Shown one piece after another: positions 1 to 7,087 of a DNA stretch of 64,000 nucleotides. Source of the DNA: Dactylosporangium fulvum (lineage in GTDB: Bacteria; Actinomycetota; Actinomycetes; Mycobacteriales; Micromonosporaceae); contig NZ_CP073720.1 in assembly GCF_025137375.1 (NCBI RefSeq), forward strand, positions 9,944,501 to 10,008,500, written 5' to 3'. The translations under genes were made by a program, and so were the position numbers. Position 1 is the stretch's first letter. The number at the start of each line of letters is the position of its first letter. The notes beneath the pieces were generated by a model. The model saw only the letters and a program-made list of their open reading frames with translations, searched no databases and was not told the DNA's origin.

Positions 1-434
1 TCGACCAGCTTGAGCAGCGCGTTGAAGCCGGCGGACGAGACCATGTGGGCCTCGTCGATGACATAGACCTTGAAGCGGCTCGACACCGGCGCGAAGATCG
101 CGCGCTCGCGCAGGTCGCGGGCGTCGTCGACACCACCGTGGCTGGCCGCGTCGATCTCGATGACGTCGATCGACCCGGCACCGTCCGGGGCCAGGTCGCG
201 GCACGACTGGCACTCGCCGCACGGCTCGGGCGTCGGGCCGCGCTCGCAGTTGAGCGAGCGGGCGAGGATGCGGGCGCTACTGGTCTTGCCGCAGCCGCGG
301 GGGCCCGAGAAGAGATACGCATGGTTGAGCCGGCCGGATCGCAGCGCTTGCGACAGCGGCTCGGTGACGTGCTCCTGCCCGATGATCTCGGCGAACGTGC
401 GCGGCCGGTATTTGCGATACAGCGCGAGCGCCAC
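1..434 (-). CDS. dnaX: DNA polymerase III subunit gamma/tau, N-terminal part
   Basis: Clamp-loader ATPase subunit that loads the sliding clamp during replication. The first 144 codons are here and the rest lies beyond base 1. From a GTG at 434 the minus strand reads VALALYRKYRPRTFAEIIG, the standard start of the family. It then shows a Walker A (GPRGCGKTSSAR), a zinc-binding C-x8-C-x2-C-x2-C cluster right after it, and the Walker B VIDEAHM close to the window edge. The order and spacing are normal for bacterial gamma/tau. The SRP RNA lies upstream on the same strand, a linkage common in actinobacteria. The GTG is chosen because homologues begin at this point. Confidence 0.95.
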   Translation of the reverse strand, partial: MALALYRKYRPRTFAEIIGQEHVTEPLSQALRSGRLNHAYLFSGPRGCGKTSSARILARSLNCERGPTPEPCGECQSCRDLAPDGAGSIDVIEIDAASHGGVDDARDLRERAIFAPVSSRFKVYVIDEAHMVSSAGFNALLKLV

Positions 435-557
435 CAGCGTTCCTCCGTTCGCGTGATGGTCGGTGTGCCAGAGCCGGGACCACGGTACCCCCAGCGACCG
501 ACAAATTTCCGCTGCCACCACCGCCGCCCGACCCGCCCGGGCCAGGAAACATGAAGG

Positions 558-640
558 CCACCCGTGCACCCGTCAGAGCTCACTTATCCTTGCTGCCTTC
601 CGGCCCTGGGGAGGTTCGTAAGATGACGCCGCACGAGTGG
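558..640 (-). ncRNA. ffs: SRP RNA, small bacterial 4.5S type
   Basis: RNA core of the signal recognition particle, which binds Ffh. The minus strand carries the conserved domain IV loop (CAGGGCCGGAAGGCAGCAAG). The two ends pair as a closing helix: CCACTCGTGC at the 5' end with GCACGGGTGG at the 3' end, with one G-T pair. This defines an 83-nt RNA. It lies 124 bases upstream of dnaX in the same orientation. The end positions are set by the helix, so the transcript may extend a few bases further. Confidence 0.93.
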
Positions 641-698
641 CTTGGACACCACAATACCCGGTGCGCGGGCGTCGCAAGCGATGGGTATCCTTGCGCAC

Positions 699-783
699 GG
701 AGGATTCGCCTAGAGGCCTAGGGCGCACGCTTGGAAAGCGTGTTGGGATAAAACCCTCACGAGTTCGAATCTCGTATCCTCCG
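699..783 (+). tRNA. tRNA-Ser (anticodon GGA)
   Basis: An 85-nt class II tRNA with a long variable arm. The acceptor GGAGGAT pairs with ATCCTCC and the discriminator is G. The anticodon loop is TTGGAAA (GGA at 733-735), which reads UCC and UCU serine codons. The T loop is TTCGAAT. No CCA is encoded. Confidence 0.96.
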
Positions 784-798
784 CACCGCCTAGCAGGC

Positions 799-835
799 AA
801 AACGCCGGGGCCCCGCCAGGGGCGCCCGGCGTTTT
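799..835. terminator. Hairpin between tRNA-Ser and the convergent lipoprotein gene
   Basis: Perfect 11-base arms AAAACGCCGGG and CCCGGCGTTTT flank a GC-rich loop. The A/T outer ends give a T run on either strand. It can therefore stop transcription both from the tRNA and from the lipoprotein gene that ends at 840. Confidence 0.8.
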
Positions 836-839
836 GGTG

Positions 840-1346
840 TCAGGAGCCCGGTCCGAGGGCCTCCAGCTCCGCGAGCGTGAAGCTGAAGCCGCTCGCGTCC
901 ACCGGCTCGAGCCGCCCCGCGTCGTCCAGCAGATACTGGGCCTGCCCCGGGTTGAGCAACGACGCCGGCGAGTCCGGATAGGTCTCGAGGAACAGCAGGT
1001 ACCGCCGCCCGGGCTGCAGCGGGATGCCACCGGCCTCGGTGTAGGTCGTGCCGCGGTGTTCCCCGCCCGGCTGCTTGATCTCGACGTCGGCAGCGCCCGG
1101 GCCCTTGAACGTCCGCTCCACGGTTCCGGTCAGCACCGTGTAGACCCGGTGCTCCAGCGACCGCACCTCCGTGCGCTCGGCGAGCCGCACCGAGACGACG
1201 AGGCTCGCCTTGGCGTGCAGGGCCGCCAGGGTGTCGTATGCCGGATAGTCCGCCTGATACGTCACGCGCTCGGCCGACATGGACGACTTGCCGCCGCAGG
1301 CGGCGAGGGAGAACACCAGCAACACGGCGAGAGCGAGTCGGCCCAT
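840..1346 (-). CDS. Putative lipoprotein
   Basis: Not a family I recognise. The 168-residue product opens with a short lipoprotein signal, MGRLALAVLLVFSLAACGG, whose lipobox LAAC predicts a lipid-anchored Cys16 on the outer face of the membrane. The mature part is mixed alpha/beta. It has a central strand-rich stretch (LVVSVRLAERTEVRSLEHRV, then YTVLTGTVERTFKG) and a tail with PGRRYLLFLETY. This is the shape of small secreted proteins annotated only as hypothetical. The ATG at 1346 is used because the signal peptide starts there. It converges on the upstream tRNA-Ser with the shared hairpin between them. Confidence 0.8.
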   Translation of the reverse strand: MGRLALAVLLVFSLAACGGKSSMSAERVTYQADYPAYDTLAALHAKASLVVSVRLAERTEVRSLEHRVYTVLTGTVERTFKGPGAADVEIKQPGGEHRGTTYTEAGGIPLQPGRRYLLFLETYPDSPASLLNPGQAQYLLDDAGRLEPVDASGFSFTLAELEALGPGS

Positions 1347-1685
1347 GCCACGTCAGACGGTCCGACGCCCGCAGAGGTTCCAGGAGTCGTACCTCATGAG
1401 GCCGGCGTTTGCGCAGCTCACACCGGCCCGCTACCTGCTGGACCGCCACTGGTAATACCGCAACCTGCGATATCGCAGATTGTCATCTAGCGCCTCGGGA
1501 TGCGGCATGCGACCATATGGGTACGAGCCATCAGGGCCCGTGGGGTGGAAACGCAACAGCACCCGGCGGCTACCGGGTGCTGTTTGTCGCTTCCTCCTCG
1601 ACGCTTACGCGGAGGGGCAGCGGTGATACCCGACGTAATCCTTACGCATCCAGACCCCTCCCGCAATACCGAAAACGGAGGGAAG
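1347..1685. other. Intergenic stretch with a palindromic 12-mer site
   Basis: No convincing gene. An ORF continuous with the DUF6232 frame starts near 1500, but its first 62 codons look non-coding. The notable content is the palindrome at 1465-1478, listed separately. A short inverted repeat, ACCCGGCGGCTACCGGGT, lies near 1561-1578. Confidence 0.6.
1465..1482 (+). promoter_or_regulatory. Candidate operator, TATCGCAGATTG copy 1
   Basis: The 12-mer TATCGCAGATTG (1471-1482) overlaps the perfect 14-base palindrome CTGCGATATCGCAG (1465-1478). The same 12-mer recurs exactly at 2210-2221 (minus) and 5533-5544. All three sit in intergenic DNA of the HTH/DUF397/DUF6232 patch. Copy 1 is about 200 bases before the first DUF6232 gene. 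The site is seen directly; its role as a regulator-binding site is inferred. Confidence 0.5.
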
Positions 1686-1970
1686 ATGCGGATGTTCTAC
1701 CGAAGTGCGGACATCCTGGTGACCAGTGAACACTTCGTCATCCTCCGACCCCGCGAGATCCGGTTCCGGCTGGAATACCTCCATAACGCCTACATCGTCC
1801 GCCACAGCGGCCGGTTCCGGGCGCTCCAGGAGATCCGGGCCCGGTACGGCCGGTCCGACGTCCTGCTGTTCAGCACTACGGATGCAACCACATTCGGTCA
1901 CGTACGGCGAGCGTTGATCCGCGCGCTCGAACACCGCGACGAGTTGCGAGCCCGCGCCCTTTCCGCATGA
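1686..1970 (+). CDS. DUF6232-type protein, short form
   Basis: A 94-residue protein of unknown function. The ATG at 1686 is chosen because a strong ribosome site (CGGAGGGAAG) lies just before it and similarity to the second copy starts there. Both proteins open alike (MFYRSADILVTSEHFVI here, VFYQGQDVVITDDVFAV at 4973-5449). They also share a C-terminal block (LLFSTTDATTFGHVRRALIR against TLFASTNVIVFNRVRRSLLR). The short form lacks the two membrane helices that split these blocks in the other copy. The DUF6232 name is assigned from memory of the family pattern. Its neighbours are the HTH-DUF5753 and DUF397 genes. Confidence 0.75.
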   Translation: MRMFYRSADILVTSEHFVILRPREIRFRLEYLHNAYIVRHSGRFRALQEIRARYGRSDVLLFSTTDATTFGHVRRALIRALEHRDELRARALSA

Positions 1971-2281
1971 AGTCGCTGGTCAGGGTCGCCTGCAGCGCTG
2001 TTCACCTGCAGGCGGCCTACCGTACAGTAGGTTACGATCTGCTATAGAGCTTCCGGACAGGTGGCAATTCGCACGACTGAGCGTCAGAATGTCTGCGGCC
2101 CAACACGGCCTCCGTTCGTCCGGCATGATCCGCCACAGATGGGGCACTCGGGGAGCGACACGTTCCAGCTTTGCCATCCCAACCGCCCACCAGCCAGTAT
2201 GGTGAGCTGCAATCTGCGATACAGCTACTAGACATACCTCACCTGGTCGTATACCAAGGTCCGACGAGGGGCACACGCGTC
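1971..2281. other. Leader region of the HTH regulator
   Basis: No gene is supported here. The HTH reading frame stays open upstream to 2171, but the extra 37 residues (MPSQPPTSQYGELQ onward) do not resemble the family. The region contains the short inverted repeat CCTACCGTACAGTAGG near 2019-2034 and copy 2 of the 12-mer at 2210-2221. Confidence 0.55.
2210..2221 (-). promoter_or_regulatory. Candidate operator, TATCGCAGATTG copy 2
   Basis: Exact minus-strand copy of the 12-mer, 60 bases before the HTH-DUF5753 start. A regulator binding here could autoregulate. The sequence match is direct; the function is inferred. Confidence 0.5.
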
Positions 2282-3157
2282 ATGAGCTCGGGTGAGACGC
2301 CCGCGGTCGCGCGCCGGCGGGTCCGGCTGGCGATCCGCGATGCGCGCAACGCCAGGAGCTTCACGCAGACCGAAGTGGCCGACGCCATGGAATGGTCACT
2401 GTCCAAGGTCATGCGGATCGAGAGCGGCGAGGTCACCATCTCGCAAAACGATCTGCGCCCCCTGCTGGCATTCCTGGGCATCCGCGACCGCGCGGTGGTC
2501 GAGTCGCTCGTCCAATCGGCGCGGGTGTCACGACAGCGCCGCTGGTGGGACGAGGCACGGTTCAAGAACATGCTCACCGCGGCCACCAAACAGCTGATCG
2601 CTTATGAGGCCGACGCGACCATCATCCGGCACTTTTGCTCGGTCGTGATTCCTGGTTTTCTCCAGACACCCGAATACGCGCGCGCGATCATGAAGTTTCA
2701 TGACGGACTGCTGACGAACAAGGAAATCGACGCGAGAATCGAGGCGCGGGCGCGCCGCCGGGCCACACTCCAGGAGCGGGCGAACCATCCACAGATGTAT
2801 GCACTACTCGACCAGTCCATCCTGTTGCGCACCCTCGGCGACGCCAGGATGCTCGGCCGACAGCTCACCGAAGTTCGCAAGATAGTCGACGACGGTTGGG
2901 TGAGCGTACGGATCGCCCCGTTCACCAGCCCCCAACCTGGCATCGGCACATTCGAACTGCTTTACCTGGAGGAGGAGAACGCCGGTCACGGCGTCCTGTA
3001 TCGGGAAGCCTCCGTCTCCGACGTGGTCATCGAAGATGCCACGGAGGTCGGGGAGCACCGCTCACTCTGGGACAATCTCTGGAAGCATGCAATCGATGAA
3101 GCGACCTCGCTGCGCATGCTCGAGGAACACGCTGCCGAGCACATGAAGGACCAGTAA
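2282..3157 (+). CDS. XRE-family HTH regulator with DUF5753 domain
   Basis: A 291-residue DNA-binding regulator of the kind that pairs with small DUF397 proteins in actinomycetes (the WhiJ/BldB-like arrangement). An N-terminal helix-turn-helix lies around residues 12-70, with the core FTQTEVADAMEWSLSKVMRI followed by ESGEVTISQND. The DUF5753 region fills the rest, with its usual block IIRHFCSVVIPGFLQTPEYA. The C-terminus ends in a helix with ATSLRMLEEHAAEH. The ATG at 2282 is used because the family begins right before the HTH. The next gene downstream on the same strand, after 90 bases, is a DUF397 partner. A decayed relative of this gene lies at 4365-4545. Confidence 0.9.
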   Translation: MSSGETPAVARRRVRLAIRDARNARSFTQTEVADAMEWSLSKVMRIESGEVTISQNDLRPLLAFLGIRDRAVVESLVQSARVSRQRRWWDEARFKNMLTAATKQLIAYEADATIIRHFCSVVIPGFLQTPEYARAIMKFHDGLLTNKEIDARIEARARRRATLQERANHPQMYALLDQSILLRTLGDARMLGRQLTEVRKIVDDGWVSVRIAPFTSPQPGIGTFELLYLEEENAGHGVLYREASVSDVVIEDATEVGEHRSLWDNLWKHAIDEATSLRMLEEHAAEHMKDQ

Positions 3158-3247
3158 GGCCTCTCCCGGGTGAAATCTGTCCACCGCGGAGAAATGGGCA
3201 TGCCCAGAACAGGGTAACACCACATAAACAGGAAGGGTGAGTACAGG

Positions 3248-3448
3248 GTGCAGCACACCGGGGTGTCGCAGAAGTGGCGACGCAGCCGTTTCTGCGGAAC
3301 GAACGCCTGTGTAGAGATTGCGGAGCTTCCGGAGTCGTTCCTCGTGCGCGACTCGAAGGAACAAGGCAGCGCAGTCCTACAATTCAGTCGTCGTGAATGG
3401 GGCGTATTCGTCACCGGGCTCAAGGCTGGACTTTTCGACAACCAGTAA
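3248..3448 (+). CDS. DUF397 protein
   Basis: A 66-residue partner of the preceding HTH-DUF5753 regulator. It shows the DUF397 pattern W-R-RS-x-FCG-x-NACVE, then LVRDSK and W-x-x-F. In known systems the pair controls development or antibiotic production, with DUF397 acting as an antagonist or partner. That role is family knowledge and not visible here. The start is a GTG at 3248; a second in-frame GTG at 3263 is also possible. It ends 19 bases before a hairpin terminator. Confidence 0.85.
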   Translation: MQHTGVSQKWRRSRFCGTNACVEIAELPESFLVRDSKEQGSAVLQFSRREWGVFVTGLKAGLFDNQ

Positions 3449-3466
3449 CTCGCCCACCAACGAGGT

Positions 3467-3500
3467 GAGCGCGAGAAGTTTGCAACGACCTCTCGCGCTC
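3467..3500 (+). terminator. Hairpin terminator between convergent DUF397 genes
   Basis: Arms GAGCGCGAGA (3467-3476) and TCTCGCGCTC (3491-3500) pair perfectly around a 14-base loop. The next DUF397 gene on the minus strand ends at 3510, so the hairpin may serve both. A very similar GAGCGCGA hairpin follows the third DUF397 gene. Confidence 0.7.
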
Positions 3501-3509
3501 AGCTCCCCC

Positions 3510-3707
3510 CTAGCTGTCACCGAGGCGTCCTGCTCGCACCTCGGCTACAAATGCCTTCCAATCCTCTGCACAGAACGACAGATGCGGGCCACTTGAATTC
3601 TTGGCATCGCGAACGAGAACGCGACCTCCGGTGGTCGCGACTTCCACACATGCGCTTGACCCACATTTCGCACTTCGTCGCCAGCGCAGTTCGACAGGAC
3701 TGGCCAT
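3510..3707 (-). CDS. DUF397 protein
   Basis: A second DUF397 protein of 65 residues on the opposite strand: MASPVELRWRRSAKCGSSAC, then VEVATTGGRVLVRDAK and WKAFVAEVRAG. The ATG at 3707 is preceded by a very strong ribosome site (GGGGAGGAGGG), which rules out the longer frame open to 3950. No intact HTH partner is adjacent on this strand. It may work with the regulator at 2282 or be an orphan. Confidence 0.82.
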   Translation of the reverse strand: MASPVELRWRRSAKCGSSACVEVATTGGRVLVRDAKNSSGPHLSFCAEDWKAFVAEVRAGRLGDS

Positions 3708-3962
3708 CGGGCCCTCCTCCCCTCGGACCTGGATCTCCAGCATACGGATCCGTCCCTGCGGCAGCAGCAGAATACACGATGTTGGCACACCATATCGCAT
3801 AAATGCGTACAAATCAGGCATGACCATATTCGTCGATAGCGATCCGGTCGGCTTGCCGAAAGTAATTCGCCTGACATCGCAAAGTAACCGCGCATTCTTC
3901 AGCGCCTGGGCACACCGCCCGAACCGCCGCAAGATCTGAAGGCTTTCCATCCCCGAGGAGCC

Positions 3963-4125
3963 TGTTGCGCAATTCGCTGGGCCAGCGTTAGCGGCCCAAT
4001 TAAGCGCCGATCTTGGAGTTGTGGCGCCATGAACCTCCGAATTTGTCCAGATTTGTCAAGGACCACAACTCCAAGATCAGCGCGGTTGTCGGGGTTGACG
4101 CGCGAGGGATTCGAATTGCGCAACA
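3963..4125. repeat. Palindromic miniature element, copy 1
   Basis: The 163-base unit has 14-base terminal inverted repeats TGTTGCGCAATTCG (3963-3976) and CGAATTGCGCAACA (4112-4125). A second, inner inverted repeat of 21 bases (4004-4024 with 4063-4083, one mismatch) is centred on CTTGGAGTTGTGG. It carries no ORF of its own. A near-identical copy in the same orientation lies at 5705-5885. The outer extension of the repeats is degraded on the right side here (CAGCCGC in place of CAGGCTC). Confidence 0.8.
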
Positions 4126-4364
4126 GCCGCATGACCCCCATGGCGGCCCGCATCACACGCAACGCCCGATCTCCAACACCTCCCAGACCTTGCGTCCGGG
4201 GTCGGTATCTCCGGACAGCAATCACGAGGGTTACGGGCCCGGCCCGTGCCATTGACCAGTGATGTCTGCCCATTCGCTGATCACACTGAAGCGCGGCGAT
4301 CCACCGGTTGTGAGGATCATGCATGCGGCCTGATCAAACCCCCGCATCAGCACGCAGACGAGTG

Positions 4365-4545
4365 CGGCCGGCGATCCGTGACGCGCAACGCCAGGAGCTT
4401 CACGCAGACCGAAGTGGCCGACGCGGCCGCATCCAGCAGCACCGCAACCTTTGGGACCGGATGTGAGACGCGGCCAACAGTGAAGAACGCTCGGCCGAGA
4501 TGATCGCGGCGCGCGCGAGAGAACTGCTCGGTACTGAGCGGCAGG
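4365..4545 (+). pseudogene. Remnant of an HTH-DUF5753 regulator
   Basis: The stretch CGCAACGCCAGGAGCTTCAC and the following GCAGACCGAAGTGGCCGACGC match the HTH coding region of the intact gene (about 2347-2387) almost base for base. A 2-base deletion precedes it. Straight after it comes a piece that reads like a DUF5753 C-terminus (IQQHRNLWDRM, a TGA, then DAANSEERSAEMIAARAREL). The DNA between these two parts of the gene is missing. The remnant therefore has an internal deletion, a frameshift and a stop. Its DUF397 partner just downstream is intact. Confidence 0.75.
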
Positions 4546-4591
4546 CTTCGGGCTGCATGCGGCTGGCCCGACACAGAAGGGGTGAACAAAA

Positions 4592-4792
4592 GTGCAACAA
4601 ACGGACACGCGCCTGGAGTGGCGCAAGAGCGAATTCTGCGGGTCGAGTGCCTGCGTCGAAGTCGCCCAGCACGCAGATTCACTTCTCGTGCGTGATTCCA
4701 AGAACCCGAGCGGGCCGGTGCTCACCTTCGACCACGCGGAGTGGGATGCATTCGTTGCCGGCGTAAGGGCTGGAAACTTCGACTTCCGGTAA
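4592..4792 (+). CDS. DUF397 protein
   Basis: Third DUF397 protein, 66 residues: LEWRKSEFCGSSACVEVAQH, LVRDSKNPSGPVL and WDAFVAGVRAG. It uses a GTG at 4592 with GAAGGGG upstream. It sits directly behind the wrecked HTH-DUF5753 remnant, so it has lost its usual partner. It is followed by a GAGCGCGA hairpin like the one after the first DUF397 gene, which suggests that the two gene pairs arose by duplication. Confidence 0.85.
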   Translation: MQQTDTRLEWRKSEFCGSSACVEVAQHADSLLVRDSKNPSGPVLTFDHAEWDAFVAGVRAGNFDFR

Positions 4793-4804
4793 CTCACCCT
4801 GTCG

Positions 4805-4845
4805 GTTGAGCGCGAGATAATCTTCCCTGCAGCCTCGCGCTCAAC
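4805..4845 (+). terminator. Hairpin terminator after DUF397
   Basis: Arms GTTGAGCGCGA (4805-4815) and TCGCGCTCAAC (4835-4845) pair perfectly around a 19-base loop. Confidence 0.65.
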
Positions 4846-4923
4846 ATCACAATTACTCTGCACGCCTTGCCGCGGACTTCCGGCCACCTGCGACGGATCC
4901 GCTGAACGACGCTGCGGAGATGA

Positions 4924-4963
4924 ATGATCGCCCGCCTGCTTCATACGCATGGCGGGCGATCAT
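4924..4963 (-). terminator. Hairpin terminator after DUF6232 membrane gene
   Basis: ATGATCGCCCGCC (4924-4936) pairs with GGCGGGCGATCAT (4951-4963). It lies 10 bases past the stop of the minus-strand DUF6232 gene. Confidence 0.7.
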
Positions 4964-4972
4964 CCTCGATAC

Positions 4973-5449
4973 TCACAGCGTCCGGTCGAGCCTCCGGAAA
5001 GCCTCGCCATAACCCGCCCGCTCCAGTCGCTCCACGCTGGCGGCGTTGGCCGCGAACGCGCGCAGCAGGCTCCGGCGAACCCGGTTGAACACGATGACAT
5101 TGGTCGATGCGAACAAGGTCACTTCGGCGCCCGAATAGACCGCCTTGAGCGACCACGTCACGGGCCCCAGAATGCGCAGTGCGCGGCCCGCCACCGGCGG
5201 CACCGCGATCACCGCGGCGGCCACCAGGTAGCCACCGGGCCCGTCGACCAACGACCAGCCGGCCACCGCCCCCACGGCGACCAGCGTCCCGACGACCAGG
5301 AACACGAACCGCGCCGGACGACTGTCGTCGTGCTCGACGCGCACGCCTTCCAACGCCTCCAGGTCGTAGACCTGGGGGTCGGGTTTCCAGACGGCGAAGA
5401 CGTCGTCGGTGATGACGACGTCTTGGCCCTGATAGAAGACGGTCGGCAT
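4973..5449 (-). CDS. DUF6232 membrane protein
   Basis: A 158-residue protein of unknown function. An N-terminal PH-like stretch (MPTVFYQGQDVVITDDVFAV) and a C-terminal stretch (TLFASTNVIVFNRVRRSLLR) flank two membrane helices at about residues 48-68 and 72-92 (FVFLVVGTLVAVGAVAGWSL, then YLVAAAVIAVPPVAG). This fits the DUF6232 family as I recall it. The short protein at 1686-1970 matches its two ends without the membrane part. The ATG at 5449 has a GGGGGGAA ribosome site. Copy 3 of the 12-mer lies 84 bases upstream. Confidence 0.8.
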   Translation of the reverse strand: MPTVFYQGQDVVITDDVFAVWKPDPQVYDLEALEGVRVEHDDSRPARFVFLVVGTLVAVGAVAGWSLVDGPGGYLVAAAVIAVPPVAGRALRILGPVTWSLKAVYSGAEVTLFASTNVIVFNRVRRSLLRAFAANAASVERLERAGYGEAFRRLDRTL

Positions 5450-5532
5450 AAGTTCCCCCCTTAGCCTCGCCGCTTCGGCCCCTTCTCAGTATGAGTTAGC
5501 CGCGTCACAGATCGCCAGGCCACAAGATGCCA

Positions 5533-5544
5533 TATCGCAGATTG
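5533..5544 (+). promoter_or_regulatory. Candidate operator, TATCGCAGATTG copy 3
   Basis: Exact third copy of the 12-mer, upstream of the minus-strand DUF6232 gene. As at copy 2, the motif points away from the gene it precedes. Confidence 0.5.
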
Positions 5545-5704
5545 GCGTATGCCAACCGGCTGTGCCACTCCATGCACCCTGAGTGATCTTCCCTGCTCAG
5601 TGCCCAACTCCAGGGTCACCCCGAGCCGAACCTCGGGCAATCGCATTTCATCGGGCCGGACCTCGAGAGCGGACCCGCCCACGATCAAGGAAACATCCGG
5701 CCAC

Positions 5705-5885
5705 CCGGGAGCCTGTTGCGCAATTCGCTGGGACAGCGTTGGCGGCCCAACCACGCGCCGATCTTGGAGTTGTGGCGCCATGAACCTCCGAATTTGTCCG
5801 GATTTGTCAAGGACCACAACTCCAAGATCGGCGCGGTTGTCGGGGTTGACGCGCGAGGGAGCCGAATTGCGCAACAGGCTCCCGG
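5705..5885. repeat. Palindromic miniature element, copy 2
   Basis: A 181-base unit with perfect 23-base terminal inverted repeats (5705-5727 and 5863-5885; core TGTTGCGCAATTCG). It also has a perfect inner inverted repeat of 21 bases (5755-5775 and 5814-5834). The centre holds the short direct repeat ATTTGTC-x-ATTTGTC. It lies in direct orientation to copy 1, and the two bracket the remnant regulator, the third DUF397 gene and the DUF6232 membrane gene. There is no transposase, so it could be a MITE or a palindromic unit. I saw no clear target duplication. Confidence 0.8.
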
Positions 5886-6122
5886 ACAACCGAACGTTTC
5901 CATCGATCATGACTGGTGGATGCGGGACGGTGGGCGGGATTCCAGAAAATCGCCGAGCCATCAAGCCGGCCGGCCAACGACCGGCCCACCGCCAAGCCGA
6001 ACGGGTCGGATCGGACGGCGAGCCGGGATCAAGATCAGGCGGGCATCCGGCCAGTGCCGCGACCGGATCGACGTGGACCGCGCCAAGCGGCGAGCTGCCG
6101 AATCAAAAGCCGGGAACAACAA

Positions 6123-6164
6123 CGAGCGCCCGGTGCCGTCCTTGGGGACGAAACCGGGCGCTCG
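6123..6164 (-). terminator. Hairpin terminator after tRNA-Ser
   Basis: Arms CGAGCGCCCGGT (6123-6134) and ACCGGGCGCTCG (6153-6164) pair perfectly. On the minus strand they are followed by TTGTTGTT. Confidence 0.8.
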
Positions 6165-6175
6165 GCTGGACTGGG

Positions 6176-6262
6176 CGGTGGCGCGGGGATTCGAACCCCG
6201 GGAGGACTTGCGCCCTCACACGCTTTCGAGGCGTGCTCCTTAGGCCACTCGGACACGCCACC
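6176..6262 (-). tRNA. tRNA-Ser (anticodon CGA)
   Basis: An 87-nt class II tRNA. The acceptor GGTGGCG pairs with CGCCACC and the discriminator is G. The anticodon loop CTCGAAA reads UCG codons, and the T loop is TTCGAAT. A strong terminator follows 11 bases on. Confidence 0.96.
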
Positions 6263-6330
6263 GCCGAAGACCTTACCCGACCCCCCATCCCCATCCACAC
6301 AGGGGCTCACCGTTTGGCAGGATCGTGGCC

Positions 6331-7038
6331 ATGAGCACGCACATCGGCGCCGAGCCGGGCGACATCGCCGAGCGGGTACTCCTTCCCGGGGACCCGCTGC
6401 GGGCGAAGTGGATCGCCGAAACGTACCTCAAGGATGCCCGCTGCTACTCGACCGTTCGGAACATGCTCGGGTTCACCGGAACGTACGACGGCGTCGAGGT
6501 GTCCGTCCAAGGGTCGGGCATGGGAATGCCGAGCGCCAGCATCTACGCCCATGAGCTGATCAACGACTACGGCGTCAAAAAGCTTATCCGCGTCGGCAGC
6601 TGCGGTGCGATCGTCGAGTCGCTCCAGCTGCGTGACGTCGTGGCCGCCATCGGGTCGAGCACCGACTCGAACATGAACCGGGCCCGGTTCGACGGCCTGA
6701 TCGACTACGCGCCGGTGGCCGACTTCGAGCTGCTGCGCCGGTCCGTCGACGCCGCGGCGGAGAAGGGCATCTCCATGCGGGTCGGGCCGATTCTCGCCGC
6801 CGACGCGTTCTACACGGACCGGCCGGACCTCTACGACCGGCTCGCCGACTACGGGGTGCTCGCGGTCGAGATGGAGTCCGCCGCGCTCTACACGATCGCC
6901 GCCCGCTTCGGGGCCCAGGCCCTCACGCTGCTGACCGTCAGCGACCACATCAAGACCGGCGAGCGGACCACCGCGCAGGAGCGGGAGCAGACGTTCAGCC
7001 AGATGGTCGAGATCGCCCTGCAGACGATCATCGCCTGA
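6331..7038 (+). CDS. deoD: Purine nucleoside phosphorylase, DeoD type
   Basis: Cleaves purine (deoxy)nucleosides with phosphate to free base and (deoxy)ribose-1-phosphate in cytosolic salvage. The 235-residue length is standard for the hexameric DeoD family. Landmarks run in order: [20 protein letters not shown], the phosphate-site region [27 protein letters not shown], the ribose/base motif [16 protein letters not shown], and VSDHIKTGE with the catalytic Asp. The ATG at 6331 matches the usual N-terminus; an in-frame GTG two codons earlier is less likely. It is a single-gene unit ended by the hairpin at 7046. Confidence 0.96.
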   Translation: MSTHIGAEPGDIAERVLLPGDPLRAKWIAETYLKDARCYSTVRNMLGFTGTYDGVEVSVQGSGMGMPSASIYAHELINDYGVKKLIRVGSCGAIVESLQLRDVVAAIGSSTDSNMNRARFDGLIDYAPVADFELLRRSVDAAAEKGISMRVGPILAADAFYTDRPDLYDRLADYGVLAVEMESAALYTIAARFGAQALTLLTVSDHIKTGERTTAQEREQTFSQMVEIALQTIIA

Positions 7039-7045
7039 CCCGGCT

Positions 7046-7079
7046 GGACAGGGGCCGGCCAGGAAACCGGCCCCTGTCC
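7046..7079 (+). terminator. Hairpin terminator after deoD
   Basis: Arms GGACAGGGGCCGG (7046-7058) and CCGGCCCCTGTCC (7067-7079) pair perfectly around 8 bases. The convergent permease gene ends at 7088, so it may work both ways. Confidence 0.82.
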
Positions 7080-7087
7080 TGAAGCCG

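Noticed and set aside
4231-4950. A 239-residue minus-strand frame
   Set aside because: It is antisense to the HTH remnant and the third DUF397 gene and shows no domain.
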